DNA from: Streptomyces sp. T12
Lineage (GTDB): Bacteria > Actinomycetota > Actinomycetes > Streptomycetales > Streptomycetaceae
NCBI RefSeq assembly: GCF_028736035.1
Contig: NZ_CP117866.1
Span: 248,001 to 312,000 of the forward strand
Length of the DNA: 64,000 nucleotides
Reading direction: 5' to 3'
Shown here in pieces: positions 17,650 through 26,841 of the stretch. Made by a program: the position numbers and the translations under genes. Each line of letters opens with the position of its first letter. Position 1 is the first letter of the stretch. Below the pieces are notes generated by a model, which was not told the DNA's origin, did not search any database, and saw nothing but the letters and a program-made list of their open reading frames with translations.

Positions 17650-18498
17650 ATGTCTCAGGCCCGGCTCATGGACGGCACCTCGCTCGCCCGGCGGATCGTC
17701 GACGAGACCGCCAAGAAGGCGGCCGACCTCACCGAACGCACGGGCACCGCGCCCTGCCTCGCGACGGTGCTGGTCGGCGAGGACCCCGCGTCCGTGACGT
17801 ATGTCCGCATGAAGCAGAACCGCTGCCGCAAGGCCGGCATCATCTCGCGCCACGTACCGCTGCCCGCCGACACCACCACGGAACGACTCGTGGGCACCCT
17901 GCGCGACCTGTCGGCCGACCCCGCCGTGCACGGCATCCTGCTCCAGCACCCCATGGGCCCGCACATCGACGAGCGGGCGGCGTTCGAGGCGATCGCGCCG
18001 GAGAAGGACGTCGACGGTGTCACCTTCGCCTCGTTCGCGACGATGAGCTTCGGGCTGCCGGGGTTCGTGTCGTGCACGCCCGGCGGGATCGTGCGGCTGC
18101 TCGACGAGTACGGCGTCGACCCGGCCGGCAGGCGCGCCGTGGTCGTCGGCCGCAGCGCGATCCTCGGCAAGCCGGCCGGCATGCTGCTCCTGGCCCGCGA
18201 CGCGACGGTGACGTACTGCCACTCCCGTACGGCGGATCTGTCCGCGGCCGTGCGTGAGGCGGACATCGTGGTCGCCGCCGTGGGCCGGCCGCGGCTGATC
18301 CGGGGTCAGGACATCAAGCCCGGCGCCGTCGTGATCGACGCCGGCTACAACGCGGGGAACGTCGGCGACGTCGACTTCGACTCCGCCGTCGAGCGGGCCT
18401 CGCTCATCACTCCGGTGCCGGGCGGCGTCGGTCCGATGACCATCGCCACGCTGCTGGAGCAGACCGTGGACGCGGCCGCCCGGCAGCTCGGGGTGTGA
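17650..18498 (+). CDS. folD: Methylenetetrahydrofolate dehydrogenase / cyclohydrolase
   Basis: 282 residues. FolD makes 10-formyl-tetrahydrofolate from 5,10-methylene-tetrahydrofolate with NADP. The catalytic lysine region reads SVTYVRMKQNRC, the KDVDGV aspartate is present, the nucleotide-binding loop is VVGRSAILGKPAGMLL, and PGGVGPMTIATL closes the fold. One change stands out: the usual QLPLPxH loop is LLQHPMGPHI, which keeps the Gln but loses the Pro-Leu-Pro. This marks a divergent paralogue. The ATG at 17650 has AGGAG upstream, inside the riboswitch expression platform. It ends 10 bases from a convergent gene. Confidence 0.92.
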   Translation: MSQARLMDGTSLARRIVDETAKKAADLTERTGTAPCLATVLVGEDPASVTYVRMKQNRCRKAGIISRHVPLPADTTTERLVGTLRDLSADPAVHGILLQHPMGPHIDERAAFEAIAPEKDVDGVTFASFATMSFGLPGFVSCTPGGIVRLLDEYGVDPAGRRAVVVGRSAILGKPAGMLLLARDATVTYCHSRTADLSAAVREADIVVAAVGRPRLIRGQDIKPGAVVIDAGYNAGNVGDVDFDSAVERASLITPVPGGVGPMTIATLLEQTVDAAARQLGV

Positions 18499-18508
18499 TG
18501 GCTCCGGG

Positions 18509-19465
18509 TCAGCGCATCCAGGCGCTGTACGACATCACGTCGCCGGCCTTGACGCCGTACTCCGGTTCCGCCTTCGTGAAGGTGGTCTCCAGCCCGAGTA
18601 CGGCACCGGTGGCCGGGTCCATGATCAGCATGCGGCGGGGGCCGGACCCGTCGTACACGTACGCCTGTCCGCGCCGCCCGAGCCGGTCCGTCACCTGCCC
18701 GACGGGCCTGAGCCCCTCGGTGTCCTCAAGGAGCCGTGCGAGCGTCGCCGACTCGCGGGCGCCGAGGGTCCAGGTGTCGAGCAGCGAGGCGACGGCGTCG
18801 AGGAGCTCGCCGGTGTTCAGTGCGGTCTTGCTGTACCCGGCCTCCTGCAGGTAGGCGCGCAGGCGTGCGACGTCGGTCGGAGGCGGCGCCTGCGGCGGGG
18901 CGTCGCTCCAACTGGGCGGGTAGGTCTGCCTGCTGAGGACATGGCCGTCCTCGACGAGTTCCCCTTCGCCGCCGAGGACCGGCCGGCCCGGGTGGCGGGG
19001 GTCGGTCGCCACGACGATCTCCGTGTGGCTGTCGTCGGCGTTCCAGCGCACGATGCGCTCCTCGGGAAGCGTGATCGGCGGCTTGTCGTCGCTCATGCCC
19101 ATGCTCCACGACTGCACGTGCGTGCCCTTGCGGAGCTTCGGCGCACCGTCGGCCGCGGCCGCCCGTGCCCGATCGGCCAGGGTTTGCAGGGCTACGGGGG
19201 TGGAGTCGGCCTGCACGAGCAGCGGGCGGGGTGCGGCGACCGCCGGGGCGGTGGTCTGGCCGGTGAACAGCAGCGCCGACACGAGCGCGGCGACGACGGC
19301 CGCGGCTGCCAGGCCCCAGACCAGCCGCGGGCGGTGGGAGGGCCGCTGCCGCATCAGGTGGTCGAGCTGCCGCTCGGCGTGGTGGTCGAGGGGGCCGTCG
19401 CCGAAGTGGGGACCGTCGACCGGGACCGGGTTGGCTCGGCGCAGAAGTTCGAGTTCGTCAGCCAT
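18509..19465 (-). CDS. CU044_5270 family membrane protein, sigma-factor partner
   Basis: 318 residues: a cytoplasmic N-terminus of about 47 residues, one membrane segment (LVWGLAAAAVVAALVSALLF), then an extracytoplasmic domain. This is the layout of the CU044_5270 family, whose members usually lie next to ECF sigma factor genes. Its start overlaps the 3' end of the sigma gene by eight bases, so the pair is co-translated. A role as anti-sigma or signal sensor is an inference from topology and position; no ZAS zinc motif (HxxxCxxC) is present. Confidence 0.78.
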   Translation of the reverse strand: MADELELLRRANPVPVDGPHFGDGPLDHHAERQLDHLMRQRPSHRPRLVWGLAAAAVVAALVSALLFTGQTTAPAVAAPRPLLVQADSTPVALQTLADRARAAAADGAPKLRKGTHVQSWSMGMSDDKPPITLPEERIVRWNADDSHTEIVVATDPRHPGRPVLGGEGELVEDGHVLSRQTYPPSWSDAPPQAPPPTDVARLRAYLQEAGYSKTALNTGELLDAVASLLDTWTLGARESATLARLLEDTEGLRPVGQVTDRLGRRGQAYVYDGSGPRRMLIMDPATGAVLGLETTFTKAEPEYGVKAGDVMSYSAWMR

Positions 19466-19991
19466 GGCTTCGTTCCTTGGACGCGGTCGGCGGGCACATA
19501 CGGTCGATCTCGGCTCTCAGCCGGCGCCGGGCCCGGTGCAGCCGCATGGCCGCGGCCCGGCTGCCGCAGCCGAGGGCCACGGCGACCTCCTCGACGCCCA
19601 GTTCCTCCCACGCCGTCAGCCGCAGCACCTCCTGGTCGGCCGGGGACAGCCGGTTCAGCGCCTCGTGCACCCAGGCGCCCGGCGCCTCCGAGTCGGGGCT
19701 GTCCACGATGTGCCGGCCGTGCGCGGTCTCGTCGTTGCCGAGCCGGTCGACCAGTCGGCGGCGTCGCCCGTAGCCGCGTACCGCGTTCGCCAGGCAGTTG
19801 CGTGCCACGCCGTACAGCCAGGGCAGCGGCGTGGCCGGGAGGTCGTCCCGGCGCCGCCAGGCGACGGTGAACACCTCCGCCACCACTTCCTCGACCTCAC
19901 TCGTGCGCCCGTCCAGTCGCCGCGCGACGTAGCGGCTGACCGCCCAGTAGTGCTCGCGATAGGCAGCGGCGAAGATCTCGTCGTTGCTCAT
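19458..19991 (-). CDS. ECF-type RNA polymerase sigma factor
   Basis: 177 residues from the ATG at 19991 (MSNDEIFAAAYREHY). Region 2 includes EEVVAEVFTVAWRRRDDLP and region 4 is LSPADQEVLRLTAWEEL followed by the helix-turn-helix VEEVAVALGCGSRAAAMRLHRARRRLR. A longer reading frame to 20153 adds a stretch with no family likeness and is rejected. It diverges from ctaD over about 106 bases and overlaps its probable membrane partner. Confidence 0.88.
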   Translation of the reverse strand: MSNDEIFAAAYREHYWAVSRYVARRLDGRTSEVEEVVAEVFTVAWRRRDDLPATPLPWLYGVARNCLANAVRGYGRRRRLVDRLGNDETAHGRHIVDSPDSEAPGAWVHEALNRLSPADQEVLRLTAWEELGVEEVAVALGCGSRAAAMRLHRARRRLRAEIDRMCPPTASKERSHG

Positions 19992-20097
19992 GTTCCGTTC
20001 GTGTCCGGCACCCGCGGGATCGTCACACCCGTTTCCGTGATTCTTGTCGCGTCCCTCGAGTGTGACGTGCGGGGTGGGGCGCGGACACAGGCGGGGC

Positions 20098-21722
<1,625 letters not shown>

Positions 21723-21726
<4 letters not shown>

Positions 21727-22046
21727 GCATCGCGGAGGAGTTCCTCAACGACATCGAGGGTCATCTGCTGCTGGCCGCGACCCGCGAGGAAGGCCGTACC
21801 GCCGCCGCGCGATTCAGTGCGCCGCTGCAGTGGCTGACGGAGGTTCAGCGCGGCGAGGTGGAGCGGCGGTTCGAGGCGGAATACCTCGCACTCGCCCGCG
21901 CCTCCTGGCAGCACACGGCGGCGCGTGCCGGAAGACTGCGGGACGAGTACGAGGCGAGATACCGCGGCCTGCGGCGCCGTCTGCTGGCCGGCTGGCTGCT
22001 GACCTGCGCCTTGGCTTTCGGTGTCCTTGCCGTGTGCCTTGCCTAG
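21723..22046 (+). CDS. Small C-tail-anchored protein coupled to ctaD
   Basis: 107 residues starting at a GTG that overlaps the ctaD stop (GTGA). A long charged helical part, rich in Arg, Glu and Ala, is followed by one C-terminal hydrophobic helix ([21 protein letters not shown]). Nothing identifies it beyond that. Coupled translation with ctaD suggests an accessory or stabilising role for the extra oxidase. Confidence 0.65.
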
Positions 22047-22053
22047 GACTGCG

Positions 22054-24015
22054 CTAGCTCACCGTCCACTTCTGGTTGTTCTGGCCGTTGCAGGTCCAGA
22101 GCACCAGCTTGGTGCCGTTGGCCGTGGCCGCGCCGTACGCGTCCAGGCAGAGCCCGGCGTTGACGTTGGTGAGGGTGCCGTCGCTGTTGAGGTTCCACTG
22201 CTGGTTGTTCTGGCCGTTGCAGTCCCAGATGACGACCCGGGTGCCGTTGGTGGTGCCGCGGTTGTAGGCGTCCAGGCACTTGTTGCCGTAGACCACCAGC
22301 TCCTTGCGGGTGCTGTTGTACTGCCAGACCTGGTTCTGGCCGCCGGTGCAGTCCCACAGCTGGGCGTCGGTGCCGTTGGCGATGGTGTTGTCGTTGATGT
22401 CGGCGCAGCGGCCGGACTGGGTGCCGGTGACCAGGGCGCCGTTCTTGCCCGGGAGCGGACGCACGACGATGCCGTCGAGCGTCGGGGCGCCGGAGAAGGA
22501 GATCGTGTTGGTGCTGCCCTTGACGAGGGAGACGTTGACGGAGATGTTGCCGGCGCTCGAACCGGTCGGCGGGAAGGAGACCTTGGTGGGGGTCTGGCCG
22601 TTGACGGTGAGGGTGGCGGTCCGGGCGGTGGACGTGTTGTTGGTGTAGGAGACGTCGACCGTCTTCAGGCCGGCGCTTCCGGCGACCACGCCGGAGAAGC
22701 TGGACGTGCCGCTGTAGGTGCTCGCGGACTGCTCGGTGCCCCCGGTGACGGTGAGCATGACGGAGCCGTTCGCCGGGACGCTGGTGGTGTAACTGGTACC
22801 GGTCGTGGCGACGTTCTGGCGGGCCCACAGGTCACGGACGGTCGCGGTGGCGTTCGTCAGCCCCAGGTCGGACCAGCGGACGGTCATGTTCTGCGTGGTC
22901 GACGTGCGGTTGAGGAGGACGACGGCACGGTTGCCGGTGCCGGCGAGGACCTTGCCGTACACCTGGAGACCGGAGGTGTCCTCGGCGACCTTCACGCCCT
23001 GGAGGCCGCGCGGATCCTGGTCGACGGCGATGACCTCGGGGTTGGTGAGGATGTTCGTCGTCTCGGTGGTGAGGGTGGTGAGGTCGAGGCCGGCGAGCAG
23101 CGGGGCGCCGGAGATCGCCCACAGGTTCATGTGGGAGCGGCTCTGTGCGGCGGTCAGGCCGTTCATCCCGACGACCATCATGTCGGGGTCGTTGTAGTAG
23201 CCGGTGTGCTGGGCCGTGGGGTGGATGTTGCGGTCGAAGGCGGTCAGGACGTTGCTGTACGACGGTGTGCCGCCGTGGAAGAAGATATCGGTGTTCGTCC
23301 GCCACATCGGGCCCATGCCCGGGGCCCAGTTCCAGGGGTTGGAGTAGCCCCAGTTGCACAGGGAGAGGGCGAGCGGGCGGCCGGTGGAGGCGGTCGCGGC
23401 GACCACGGCGTTACTGATCGCCTGGTAGGTCGTCTTCGGGTCGAGGCCCTCGGCGTCACCGCCGCACCAGTCGACCTTCACGAAGTCGAAGCCCCAGCGG
23501 GAGAAGGCCAGCATGTCCTGCTCGTAGTGGCCCTCGCTGCCGGAGCCGGGCGCGGCGGGGCGGCCGGTCGGGAAGTAGTAGCCGCAGCCGTCCTTGCCGG
23601 CGTCGGTGTAGATCCCGGCCTTCAGGCCCTTGCTGTGGATGTAGTCGGCGATGGCCTTCATGCCGCCCGGCCACTCGGCCTCGTCGACGGTGATGTTGCC
23701 GGCACTGTCGCGGGTGCCCTGCCACCAGCCCTCGTCGATGTTGATGTACTCGTAGCCGGCCGCGGGCAGACCCGCCGCCACGAACGCGTCGACCTGCCGC
23801 TTGATGACGTTGTAGTCGACCTTCGCGGCGAAGGCGTTCCAGGACGCCCAGCCCATCGGGGCCTCGGGCACCGGTATCTGACGGGCCGTCACCGCCTGGG
23901 CCGGGGCGGCCCCGGCGAACAGGAACGCGGCCGTCGCGACGAGCGCCAGGACTAGGGCGCGCGCGACGGCGGATCTACAACGGCGTACGAGACGGGGTCG
24001 AGGCGGGGGGTACAT
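22054..24015 (-). CDS. Secreted GH27 alpha-galactosidase with CBM35-like and ricin-type (CBM13) modules
   Basis: 653 residues. Signal peptide (1 to about 41, ending PAQA); GH27 catalytic barrel (about 45-330) opening with PMGWASWNAF, with the nucleophile Asp in FVKVDWCGG and the acid/base Asp in NDPDMMVVG; a beta domain (about 335-425); a CBM35-like module (about 430-520); and a C-terminal beta-trefoil (about 525-653) with repeated QxW-type motifs such as QNQVW, NNQQW and NNQKW. It should remove terminal alpha-linked galactose, or beta-L-arabinopyranose in some family members, from plant polysaccharides. TAAGGAG lies just before the ATG at 24015. Confidence 0.9.
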   Translation of the reverse strand: MYPPPRPRLVRRCRSAVARALVLALVATAAFLFAGAAPAQAVTARQIPVPEAPMGWASWNAFAAKVDYNVIKRQVDAFVAAGLPAAGYEYINIDEGWWQGTRDSAGNITVDEAEWPGGMKAIADYIHSKGLKAGIYTDAGKDGCGYYFPTGRPAAPGSGSEGHYEQDMLAFSRWGFDFVKVDWCGGDAEGLDPKTTYQAISNAVVAATASTGRPLALSLCNWGYSNPWNWAPGMGPMWRTNTDIFFHGGTPSYSNVLTAFDRNIHPTAQHTGYYNDPDMMVVGMNGLTAAQSRSHMNLWAISGAPLLAGLDLTTLTTETTNILTNPEVIAVDQDPRGLQGVKVAEDTSGLQVYGKVLAGTGNRAVVLLNRTSTTQNMTVRWSDLGLTNATATVRDLWARQNVATTGTSYTTSVPANGSVMLTVTGGTEQSASTYSGTSSFSGVVAGSAGLKTVDVSYTNNTSTARTATLTVNGQTPTKVSFPPTGSSAGNISVNVSLVKGSTNTISFSGAPTLDGIVVRPLPGKNGALVTGTQSGRCADINDNTIANGTDAQLWDCTGGQNQVWQYNSTRKELVVYGNKCLDAYNRGTTNGTRVVIWDCNGQNNQQWNLNSDGTLTNVNAGLCLDAYGAATANGTKLVLWTCNGQNNQKWTVS

Positions 24016-24020
24016 GCGGC

Positions 24021-24055
24021 TCCTTAGTGCGGGAGGATCACCAGTGCGGGAGGAT
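24021..24055. repeat. Short direct duplication in the GH27 leader
   Basis: AGTGCGGGAGGATCA occurs twice in tandem with a two-base gap upstream of the alpha-galactosidase start. It moves the promoter away from the gene by one repeat length; no function can be assigned. Confidence 0.5.
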
Positions 24056-24072
24056 CATCCAGACTGCCCGAT

Positions 24073-24109
24073 TGTTCGATATATCGCACATGATTCGTAA
24101 CATCGAACA
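24073..24109. promoter_or_regulatory. Inverted repeat, candidate operator between GH27 and the glycosyltransferase
   Basis: TGTTCGAT (24073-24080) and ATCGAACA (24102-24109) form an 8-bp inverted repeat with a 21-base AT-richer centre. It lies in the divergent promoter region of the alpha-galactosidase and the glycosyltransferase. A sugar-responsive repressor site is plausible. Confidence 0.45.
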
Positions 24110-24201
24110 TGATGGCGCTGAAAGTAGAGCCAGGAGACAGGGAAGTCAACGGATGGGACGGATCCGAAGTCCCTCTCGCCCACAGGCCCTTCGCACTCGG
24201 C

Positions 24202-25452
24202 ATGGGCGCCGCCATACTGGCCGACGTGCGCGTAGCGATCATGACGGCGGGCTCCCGGGGCGACGTGGCCCCCTACACCGGACTCGGGCACGCCCTGTCC
24301 CGGGCCGGACACGAGGTCACCCTGGTCACGCACGGCTGCTTCGAGCGGCTGGTCGCCGGGTCGGGCGTACGCTTCCATCCGATGCCGCTGGATCCACGGG
24401 CGGAACTGGAGTCCGCGCGCGGCCGCAATCTGCACCGCAGCGCGACCGGCGTCGGCAAGCTGGTGCGCGTGGTGGGGATGGCACGGACCCTGGCCGGCCG
24501 GATGACGGACGACATGCTGGCCGCCGCCCGGTCCAGTGACCTCCTGCTCCTGGCGGGCTCCACCGCGCCGCTGGGGCAGGTCATCGCCGAGGGCCTGTCG
24601 CTGCCGAGCATCGACGTCCCCCTGCAACCGCTCGCCCCCACCCGGGAGTTCGGTCCGCCGATGCTCGGGGGCCGCTCCTGGGGAGCCGTCGGGAACCGGG
24701 TCGCCGGGCACGGCGTGCAGCTGGCCATCGAGCGGGTCTTCTCGGCAGCCGTACCGGACCTGCGGGCACGCCTGGGGCTGTCTCGCGGCAAGGCACGCGG
24801 CACGCACGGGGGCCGCGTACTGCACGGCTTCAGCTCCCTGGTGGTGCCCCGGCCGCACGACTGGCGGCCGGGCCTGGAGGTGACGGGTTACTGGTGGCCG
24901 TACGACGGTGAGGCCCAACTCCCGCCCGAACTACGGGACTTCCTGGACGCGGGTCCACCGCCGGTCTTCGTGGGCCTGGGCAGCGCGACCGTGCCGGATC
25001 CGGCGCGGCTGAGTGCCGAGGTCGTGGGCGCCCTGCGCCGGGCCGGGCTGCGCGGGGTGATCCAGCGGGGCTGGGGTGGCCTGGAGGCCGCCGGGGACGA
25101 CGTACTGACCATCGGTGAGGTGCCGCATTCCGCGCTGTTCCCGCGGATGGCGGCCGTGGTCCACCACTGCGGGGCGGGCACGACCGCTGCCGGGCTGCGC
25201 GCCGGGGTGCCGGCCGTTGCGGTGCCGATCCAGTTCGACGAGGGCTTCTGGGCCGGTCGCCTGGTCACCCTCGGCGTGGCACCCGGCGCCGTACCGCTGC
25301 GGAACCTCACGGCCGAGGCGCTGGCAGCCGCCCTGCGGCAGGCGACCGGCGATCCGTCCTACGGCCGTCGCGCCCGGACCCTGGCCGAGCGACTGCGCGC
25401 CGAGGACGGCGTGGCTCCCGTCCTCGATGCGCTGAACCGGCTCCAGGGCTGA
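24202..25452 (+). CDS. GT1-type glycosyltransferase (UGT/MGT fold)
   Basis: About 416 residues. The GT-B fold is clear: the N-terminal AIMTAGSRGDVAPYTGLGHAL is the acceptor-side signature of sterol/macrolide-type glycosyltransferases, and the C-terminal half holds PPPVFVGLGS and HHCGAGTTAAGLRAGVP, the nucleotide-sugar motif. It would transfer a sugar from a UDP or dTDP donor to a lipophilic small molecule. The start is uncertain: ATG 24202 and GTG 24226 are both in frame, neither with a good ribosome site, and an upstream ATG at 24109 would run through the operator-like inverted repeat. Its C-terminal half resembles that of the chimera at 28127-28783. Confidence 0.83.
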   Translation: MGAAILADVRVAIMTAGSRGDVAPYTGLGHALSRAGHEVTLVTHGCFERLVAGSGVRFHPMPLDPRAELESARGRNLHRSATGVGKLVRVVGMARTLAGRMTDDMLAAARSSDLLLLAGSTAPLGQVIAEGLSLPSIDVPLQPLAPTREFGPPMLGGRSWGAVGNRVAGHGVQLAIERVFSAAVPDLRARLGLSRGKARGTHGGRVLHGFSSLVVPRPHDWRPGLEVTGYWWPYDGEAQLPPELRDFLDAGPPPVFVGLGSATVPDPARLSAEVVGALRRAGLRGVIQRGWGGLEAAGDDVLTIGEVPHSALFPRMAAVVHHCGAGTTAAGLRAGVPAVAVPIQFDEGFWAGRLVTLGVAPGAVPLRNLTAEALAAALRQATGDPSYGRRARTLAERLRAEDGVAPVLDALNRLQG

Positions 25453-25473
25453 GGCGAAGCAGAGCTGAATCGC

Positions 25474-25501
25474 CGTTCAGCTTCGTTCAGCAGGCGTTCA
25501 G
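25474..25501 (+). promoter_or_regulatory. Triple CGTTCAG direct repeat upstream of the PepSY gene
   Basis: CGTTCAG occurs at 25474, 25484 and 25495, that is at 10- and 11-base spacing on one face of the helix. This is the pattern bound by OmpR/PhoB-type response regulators. It lies about 80 bases before the PepSY gene. Confidence 0.6.
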
Positions 25502-25580
25502 CGGCGGCATCGCATCCTGGAAGCACAGGCCAGACCGCCCGACAGGGCGGGCGCGGCACCGCGCGGCACAGGGAGTGGAC

Positions 25581-25907
25581 ATGAGGCACAAGGGCAAGTG
25601 GATCGTCGCAGGCGTGATCTCTGCCGCGCTCATCGGCGGCGGCACCGGGCTCGCCGTGGCCACCGCCGGCGGGGACGACTCCGAGAAGCCCATCACGGGA
25701 AGCGCGCTCGACAGGGCGAGCGCCGCCGCGCTGGAGCACACCGGAGGCGGCAAGGTCACGGACACCGAGGTCGGCGACGAGGACGGGTACTACGAGGTCG
25801 AGGTCACGCTCGGCAACGGCAAGCAGACGGACGTCCACCTCGACAAGGACTTCAAGGTCATCGGCAGCTCGGCGGACAGCGAGAGCGAGAAGAACGACCA
25901 GGACTGA
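25581..25907 (+). CDS. Small membrane-anchored or secreted PepSY-domain protein
   Basis: 108 residues from the ATG at 25581, with GGGAG just upstream. A hydrophobic N-terminus (WIVAGVISAALIGGGTGLAVA) serves as signal or anchor; there is no lipobox. The rest is one PepSY domain: ALDRASAAALEHTGGGKVTDTEV, then YYEVEVTLGNGKQTDVHLDKDF, followed by an acidic tail. PepSY proteins are often controlled by two-component systems sensing the envelope, which agrees with the CGTTCAG repeats upstream. It is convergent with the TetR gene. Confidence 0.82.
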   Translation: MRHKGKWIVAGVISAALIGGGTGLAVATAGGDDSEKPITGSALDRASAAALEHTGGGKVTDTEVGDEDGYYEVEVTLGNGKQTDVHLDKDFKVIGSSADSESEKNDQD

Positions 25908-25911
25908 TCCC

Positions 25912-25934
25912 CGACGGTGCCGGCACCACCGTCG
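25912..25934. terminator. Bidirectional terminator hairpin
   Basis: CGACGGTG (25912-25919) pairs with CACCGTCG (25927-25934) around a seven-base loop, in the 37-base gap between convergent PepSY and TetR genes. Confidence 0.6.
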
Positions 25935-25944
25935 AGCCCCTGTG

Positions 25945-26607
25945 TCAGGGCCCGGCAAGCCGTGGGCCGGCCGGCTGCAGGATGCCGAGGAGGAGGCGGA
26001 CGAGTTCGTCGACGACCTCGTCGAGGGTCGCGTCCACCCACCCCGCGCTCCAGTCGTGCAGCAGCCCGTTGACGCTGCCGATGAACGCGGTCGCGGCGAG
26101 GCGGTAGTCGCGGGGCACCGCCTCGCCACGGGTGACGGCGAACGCCGCCTCGGCGCAGACGAGTTCGACCCAGCGGGCGCGCCGGGCGAGGCGCTGTTCC
26201 TCCAGGCGGGGGCTGACGCCGATGATCTCGACGAAGGTGATGCGGATGCGGCGCGGGTCGGAGGTGACGTTCGCGGCGTACGCGCGGAAGATCTCGGTGG
26301 CGCGTTCGGCGAGGGGCAGGTTCTCCGCGCCGGTCACCGCCGCCAGAACGGCCTCCTCCGCCCACGCGTTGACCTGGAGGTGGAGGGCGGCCAGGACGTC
26401 CTCGAGCGTGCGGAACTCCTCGTAGAACTGACGCGTCGACAGGCCCGCGGCCTCGCTCAGCGCCGCGACCGTCGTGCCCCGGTAACCGGGGCTGTCGCCG
26501 AACAGCTGGAGCGCGGCGTCGAGGAAGCGGCGCCGCCGCTCGGCCTGTCGCTCCTCGGCCGACTTGCCGCCGTAGCGGCCGGTGGGCGCCTTGAGCCTGC
26601 CCGCCAC
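25945..26607 (-). CDS. TetR-family transcriptional regulator
   Basis: 220 residues from the GTG at 26607, which has GGGAGGA upstream; a longer start at 26643 has no such site. The N-terminal DNA-binding domain runs from about RRRFLDAALQLF through YRGTTVAALSEAAGLSTRQFYEEF. The C-terminal ligand domain carries no recognisable specificity. The gene diverges from the beta-propeller gene at 26842 over about 230 bases that hold an inverted repeat at 26685-26700, its likely operator. Confidence 0.87.
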   Translation of the reverse strand: MAGRLKAPTGRYGGKSAEERQAERRRRFLDAALQLFGDSPGYRGTTVAALSEAAGLSTRQFYEEFRTLEDVLAALHLQVNAWAEEAVLAAVTGAENLPLAERATEIFRAYAANVTSDPRRIRITFVEIIGVSPRLEEQRLARRARWVELVCAEAAFAVTRGEAVPRDYRLAATAFIGSVNGLLHDWSAGWVDATLDEVVDELVRLLLGILQPAGPRLAGP

Positions 26608-26684
26608 ACTGTCCTCCCACCGCCTCGCCGACCCGACGGCCAATTTTGTCGTGTACGCAGTCTTGTGGAGAAGGGCACCCCCTC

Positions 26685-26700
26685 CTTACTTTTCAGTAAG
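26685..26700. promoter_or_regulatory. Inverted repeat, likely TetR operator
   Basis: CTTACT-TTTC-AGTAAG is a 6-bp inverted repeat with a 4-base centre, located in the divergent region between the TetR gene and the propeller gene. Its size and place fit a TetR-family operator. Confidence 0.6.
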
Positions 26701-26731
26701 TTGATTCTGAAAGCACCGGTGTTCAGATTCG

Positions 26732-26779
26732 CCGTGCTTCGGAGCTCACCGTGCTTCGGAGTTTCACCGTGCTTCGGAG
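26732..26779 (+). repeat. Three direct copies of CCGTGCTTCGGAG
   Basis: The 13-mer CCGTGCTTCGGAG occurs at 26732, 26749 and 26767 (17- and 18-base spacing), just upstream of the propeller gene. Copies two and three share the extended form CACCGTGCTTCGGAG. It may be a protein-binding array or a recent small duplication. Confidence 0.6.
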
Positions 26780-26841
26780 TCACCGTCCCGCTCTTGCCAT
26801 GCCCCACTCCTGACGCCCCACCTCAGAGGAAGAGAGCAGTC

